Positions 4,690 to 8,079 of a stretch of DNA of 8,079 nucleotides are shown piece after piece. How positions within the stretch are numbered: the first letter of the stretch is position 1; every line of letters starts with the position of its first letter. The position numbers were made by a program, and so were the translations under genes. Source of the DNA: a bacterium (GTDB taxonomy: Bacteria; Bacillota_I; Bacilli_A; RF39; UBA660); the NCBI GenBank assembly GCA_004560915.1, contig SFTR01000044.1:1-8079 (forward strand), written 5' to 3'. The notes beneath the pieces are model-generated. The model did no database searches. It had not been told where the DNA came from and saw nothing but the letters and a program-made list of their open reading frames with translations.

Positions 4690-5901
4690 ATGAAAAATAT
4701 AAAGATTGATAAAAAGTATGTTATAATTATGTTTTTAGTTCTAATAGTAGGTGTTGGTACAATAACATTTGCTTATTTTCAAGGGTCTGTTTTGAATGAT
4801 TTGATAAATCCTACTAATGTAAGTACTGGAAGTATTGATATTAAGATAAGTGATACTAGTGTAAATGCTACTGCTGTTGAACCTTTGTTTACAAATGGTA
4901 ATAATTTTGAAAAAGCATCTTTCGTAAAGCATTTTAGTGTAACTAATGGAACTAATACATTAAATACTTGTGTTGAATTATATTTAAAAGTAAATAGTAT
5001 TGATAGTGCACTTGCTAACTCATACTTTAAATATGCTATTGTTAATGATGATACTGATACTACAATAACAGGCGACTTTAATGGAGTAAGTAGTGGTACT
5101 GAACTTGATTTAGGTTCTTTATATTTCTTTGAAAGTAGTACTGTTAAAAATTATACTATGTACATATGGATAGAGTATAGTCCTGATGTTGATCAAGCAT
5201 TTATGCTTAAAAAGAGTATGAGCGCAACATTATTCGTTAAAGCACAAGACTCTAAAACTAAAGATACATGTGACACTAGAAGTACATTTAAATTAACTTA
5301 TGAATTAAATGGTGGAACTGGGTGTGATAATACTAATGTAAATAAAGGCGATGATGTTACATTATGTACTCCAACTAATACTGATACTACTTTAAGTTTT
5401 GGTGGTTGGTATGCAGATAACAAATACACTAGTCAAGTAACATCTATAACTAATATGAGTGATGATGTTAAATTATATGCTATGTGGACTTGTACATTTG
5501 ATGGAGAACTTACTCAAGGCGCAGAGTATGTTAATGGCCAATATACATATAGATATAAGCAAGAAGGCATTTATTCCTCAACTTTGAGTTGGAGAAATAT
5601 TACAGGAGAAGGTTGGGGTGTACAATTAACTGATAAATCAAGTACTGATCCTGTAACTAGTAAAGTTTGCACTTTTATAAATGATAAACCTGTTATTTCG
5701 ATGAGCTATATGTTTAATAATTCACAAGCAACTACATTAGATTTAAGTAACTTTACTATTACTAGTAGTACTAAAATTAAAAGCATGTTTAGTGGGGCTG
5801 CGGCTACTACTGGTTATGCTAAGGATGAAGCAACTGCTACATTATTTAATGATAGTAGTGTAACAAATATACCAAGCACATTAGTGTTTAGAGTTAAATA
5901 G
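4690..5901 (+). CDS. Exported surface protein: SipW/TasA-type N-terminus, InlB B-repeat, BspA-like DUF285 end
   Basis: 403 residues. Residues 1-9 are basic and 10-29 hydrophobic, ending 'GTITFAYF'. This resembles the TasA/CalY class whose signal is cut by SipW-type peptidases ('AYF' followed by a polar stretch and 'STGSIDIKI'). Residues about 31-190 read as a TasA-like beta-sandwich. Residues 199-266 form one InlB B-repeat (Listeria-Bacteroides repeat, Flg_new): 'LTYELNGGTG', 'SFGGWYADNKYTS', 'VKLYAMW'. Residues about 336-403 match the BspA-like DUF285 pattern ('ISMSYMF', 'TLDLSNF', 'IKSMF', then 'GYAKDEATATLFND' and a final beta strand). Only one or two DUF285 units are present, where many relatives have long arrays. 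Six cysteines (94, 194, 212, 226, 268, 327) lie outside, two of them inside the InlB repeat. There is no LPXTG anchor. A role in adhesion or matrix is inferred from the domains. Confidence 0.85.
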   Translation: MKNIKIDKKYVIIMFLVLIVGVGTITFAYFQGSVLNDLINPTNVSTGSIDIKISDTSVNATAVEPLFTNGNNFEKASFVKHFSVTNGTNTLNTCVELYLKVNSIDSALANSYFKYAIVNDDTDTTITGDFNGVSSGTELDLGSLYFFESSTVKNYTMYIWIEYSPDVDQAFMLKKSMSATLFVKAQDSKTKDTCDTRSTFKLTYELNGGTGCDNTNVNKGDDVTLCTPTNTDTTLSFGGWYADNKYTSQVTSITNMSDDVKLYAMWTCTFDGELTQGAEYVNGQYTYRYKQEGIYSSTLSWRNITGEGWGVQLTDKSSTDPVTSKVCTFINDKPVISMSYMFNNSQATTLDLSNFTITSSTKIKSMFSGAAATTGYAKDEATATLFNDSSVTNIPSTLVFRVK

Positions 5902-5921
5902 TACTAGGAATAGTACTTTTT
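5900..5921 (+). terminator. Intrinsic terminator of the surface protein gene
   Basis: AGTACTA (5900-5906), tetraloop GGAA, TAGTACT (5911-5917), then TTTT. The stem is a perfect seven pairs and begins within the TAG stop (5899-5901). Confidence 0.85.
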
Positions 5922-5941
5922 AATTTATACAAATATTTGTT
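5918..5941 (+). repeat. Post-terminator AT-rich motif, copy 2
   Basis: Second copy of the 24-base motif at 3277-3300 (21 of 24 identical). This copy holds the perfect 12-base palindrome ACAAATATTTGT (5929-5940), which ends 11 bases before the uvrA -35 box and could be an operator or a bend. Confidence 0.4.
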
Positions 5942-5951
5942 TGTAAATGTA

Positions 5952-5980
5952 TTGACTTTTTAAAATAAATTCATTATATT
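5952..5980 (+). promoter_or_regulatory. Sigma-A promoter of uvrA
   Basis: TTGACT (5952-5957), an exact 17-base spacer, then TATATT (5975-5980). Each hexamer is one base from consensus. The predicted start is near 5987, giving a leader of about 54 bases that contains the LexA-like box. Confidence 0.75.
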
Positions 5981-6000
5981 ATTACTTGTGTATTAGTATA

Positions 6001-6014
6001 TGAACAAATGTTTA
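6001..6014 (+). promoter_or_regulatory. LexA (SOS) box upstream of uvrA
   Basis: TGAACAAATGTTTA fits the Bacillus LexA/DinR consensus CGAACRNRYGTTYC at 12 of 14 positions; only the two outermost bases differ. It lies about 14 bases downstream of the predicted start, where bound LexA would block transcription. uvrA is a classical SOS gene, which supports the assignment. Confidence 0.65.
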
Positions 6015-6040
6015 TGTTAATAATATAATGAGGTGTGAAA

Positions 6041-8079
6041 ATGGATAAAATAATTATTAAGAATGCTCGTGAGAACAATTTAAAAAATATAGATTTAGAA
6101 CTTCCTAAGAATAAATTAATAGTTATGACTGGTGTATCTGGTAGTGGTAAGAGTAGTCTTGCTTTTGATACTATATATGCTGAGGGACAAAGACGTTACG
6201 TTGAGAGTCTTAGTGCATATGCTCGTCAATTTTTAGGAAATATGAATAAACCTGAAGTAGATTCTATTGAAGGATTAAGTCCAAGTATTAGTATTGATCA
6301 AAAATCAACTAATAAGAATCCTAGAAGTACAGTTGGTACTATTACAGAAATATATGATTATTTAAGACTTTTGTTTGCAAGAGTTGGGACTCCTTATTGT
6401 CCTAAACATAATATACCTGTTACTGAACAAAGTATTGAAGAAATGACTAATAAAGTTCTTGAATATGAAGTTGGTACTAGAATAGAGATTATGGCTCCAG
6501 TAGTTCATGGAGAAAAGGGAACTCAAAAAGATTTATTAGAAGAGTTAAGAAAAGAAGGATTTGTAAGAGCTAGAGTAGATGGGGATGTTAAAGATTTAAA
6601 TGATGATATAGTTCTTGAGAAAAACAATAAACACAATATAGATGTTATAATTGATAGAATTGTAATTAAGGAGGACTCAAGAAGTAGAATATTTGAAAGC
6701 ATTGAAACTTCTACTAAGATGGCTAATGGTAAAGTTGTAATAAATATACTAGGTGATAAAGAAATAGTTATGAGTGAAAACTATGCTTGTCCTTTATGTG
6801 ATTTTAGTATTCCTGAACTTGAACCAAGATTATTTTCATTTAATAGTCCTTATGGGGCTTGTCCAGTATGTAAGGGTTTAGGAGTTAATTTACACATTGA
6901 TGAAGATATACTAATCCCAAATAAGAATTTATCTATTATGGATGGAGCAGTTGCATCTTTTCAAAGTGGTGAAACATTAAATATAGCATTTAAGAAACTT
7001 GCTTTGGTGGCTAAACATTACAATATAGACTTATATAAGCCTGTTAAAGATTTAACTCGTGATGAACTTAATATAATACTTTATAGAAGTCCTGATAAAT
7101 TAGATTTATCACTTACTACTAGGAGTGGCAGTGTTCTAAAAAGTTATGACTATTTTGAAGGAATAATTACTAATCTAGAAAGACGTTATATGGAAACAAC
7201 TAGTCCATCTATTAGGGACTGGATAGAAAGATATATGACTGAACTTCCTTGTCCTAGTTGTCATCAAACCAGACTTAGAGATGAAGCACTAAGTGTAAGA
7301 GTTAATAATAAAAATATATATGAAGTAACTAATATGAGTATTAGAGATTTACTTATTTGGTTTGATAAACTTAAACTTAGTAAAGAACAAACTGAAGTAT
7401 CATTCTTGGTAGTTAAAGAGATTAAAGAAAGACTTACTTTCTTAAAGAATGTAGGACTTGAATACTTAACTTTATCAAGAGAAGCTGCTACATTAAGTGG
7501 TGGTGAAGCTCAAAGAATTAGACTTGCTACTCAAATAGGTAGTAGACTTTCTGGTATTTTGTATGTACTTGATGAACCTAGTATTGGCCTTCATCAAAGA
7601 GATAATGCTAAACTAATAAACTCTTTAAAAGAAATGAGAGATTTAGGAAATACTTTAATAGTAGTAGAGCATGATACTGATACTATGCTCGCTGCTGACT
7701 ATTTAGTAGATATAGGTCCTAAAGCTGGTAATGAAGGAGGATATTTAGTAGCATGTGGTACTCCAGAAGAAGTAATGAAGAATGATAAATCATTAACTGG
7801 CAGATATTTAAGTGGTAAAGAGACGATTGAGGTACCTAAAAAGAGACGTAAAGGTAATGGAAAATCTATTAAGATAACTGGATGTAAAGAGAATAATTTA
7901 AAGAATATTAGTGTTGAATTTCCACTTGGTAAGTTTATATGTGTTACTGGTGTATCTGGTAGTGGTAAGAGTACTTTAGTAAATGAAATATTATGTAAGG
8001 CTCTGTCAAATAAAATTAATAGATCTAAAGATAAACCTGGTAAGTTTAAAGATATAAAAGGAATAGAGAATGTTGATAA
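6041..8079 (+). CDS. uvrA: Excinuclease ABC subunit A, 3' end beyond the window
   Basis: The first 679 codons are visible with no stop; the full protein is usually about 940 residues. UvrA is the dimeric ABC ATPase that finds bulky DNA damage and loads UvrB in nucleotide excision repair. Motifs in order: first Walker A GVSGSGKSS (31-39); 'YAEGQRRYVESLSAYARQFL', typical of UvrA; zinc finger C-x2-C-x20-C-x2-C (Cys250, 253, 274, 277) around 'ELEPRLFSFNSPYGA'; second cysteine motif 'CPSC' before 'RLRDEALSV'; first ABC signature LSGGEAQRIRL (485-495); Walker B 'LYVLDEPSIGLH' (Asp511, Glu512); 'VVEHD' switch; second Walker A GVSGSGKST (637-645). GAGGTG at 6030-6035, five bases from the ATG, fixes the start. 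The promoter and LexA box indicate SOS control. No uvrB or uvrC is in the window. No defect is visible. Confidence 0.98.
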   Translation, partial: MDKIIIKNARENNLKNIDLELPKNKLIVMTGVSGSGKSSLAFDTIYAEGQRRYVESLSAYARQFLGNMNKPEVDSIEGLSPSISIDQKSTNKNPRSTVGTITEIYDYLRLLFARVGTPYCPKHNIPVTEQSIEEMTNKVLEYEVGTRIEIMAPVVHGEKGTQKDLLEELRKEGFVRARVDGDVKDLNDDIVLEKNNKHNIDVIIDRIVIKEDSRSRIFESIETSTKMANGKVVINILGDKEIVMSENYACPLCDFSIPELEPRLFSFNSPYGACPVCKGLGVNLHIDEDILIPNKNLSIMDGAVASFQSGETLNIAFKKLALVAKHYNIDLYKPVKDLTRDELNIILYRSPDKLDLSLTTRSGSVLKSYDYFEGIITNLERRYMETTSPSIRDWIERYMTELPCPSCHQTRLRDEALSVRVNNKNIYEVTNMSIRDLLIWFDKLKLSKEQTEVSFLVVKEIKERLTFLKNVGLEYLTLSREAATLSGGEAQRIRLATQIGSRLSGILYVLDEPSIGLHQRDNAKLINSLKEMRDLGNTLIVVEHDTDTMLAADYLVDIGPKAGNEGGYLVACGTPEEVMKNDKSLTGRYLSGKETIEVPKKRRKGNGKSIKITGCKENNLKNISVEFPLGKFICVTGVSGSGKSTLVNEILCKALSNKINRSKDKPGKFKDIKGIENVD

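Noticed and set aside
6001..6029. Second uvrA promoter, TGAACA-N17-TATAAT.
   Set aside because: Transcription would start beyond the Shine-Dalgarno at 6030, leaving no usable ribosome site. The upstream TTGACT/TATATT pair is better.
1..8079. CRISPR arrays, tRNA/rRNA genes, insertion sequences, phage or toxin-antitoxin modules.
   Set aside because: I saw no regularly spaced repeats, cloverleaf, transposase motifs or terminal inverted repeats on either strand.

Overview
This is a very AT-rich window with every recognisable gene on the + strand. It looks like a low-GC Firmicutes/Bacilli chromosome, probably from an uncultured gut-type lineage near the Erysipelotrichia/RF39 groups; that placement is inference. 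The best marker is a full-length SpoIVA, a spore-coat morphogenetic ATPase found in endospore-formers and their relatives. Its TGA stop falls exactly at the conserved family C-terminus, and UvrA and the other genes read through without internal TGA. The standard bacterial code therefore applies, not the Mycoplasma code (TGA = Trp).

Left part (1-1213): the 3' end of a divergent SecA-family translocase ATPase, probably an accessory SecA2. It overlaps by ATGA a small two-helix membrane protein shaped like an S26/SipW-type signal peptidase. The expected catalytic Ser, His/Lys and Asp positions of that protein look substituted. A terminator overlapping its stop codon closes this export unit.

Middle (1214-3280): a Nudix hydrolase, then spoIVA as a single-gene unit with a candidate sporulation sigma-E promoter and a terminator fused to its stop codon.

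Surface-protein stretch (3281-5921): four genes that look separately transcribed. They are a single-pass membrane protein with a proline/asparagine-rich cytoplasmic tail and a conserved two-cysteine outer domain; a 59-residue protein with an internal repeat, whose start codon and Shine-Dalgarno sequence lie in an inverted repeat; a cysteine-rich pseudopilin with a textbook prepilin leader; and a TasA/SipW-type exported protein carrying an InlB B-repeat and a BspA-like (DUF285) C-terminus. The exported domains of three of these are rich in cysteines. With the SecA-like and signal-peptidase-like pair upstream they suggest a cell-envelope and secretion neighbourhood, but no single operon links them.

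Right end (5922-8079): uvrA, cut by the window edge at codon 679, with a strong sigma-A promoter and a very good LexA (SOS) box just downstream of it.

All four convincing or possible intrinsic terminators contain or touch the stop codon of the gene they end. This is the arrangement expected where RNA polymerase outruns the ribosome.
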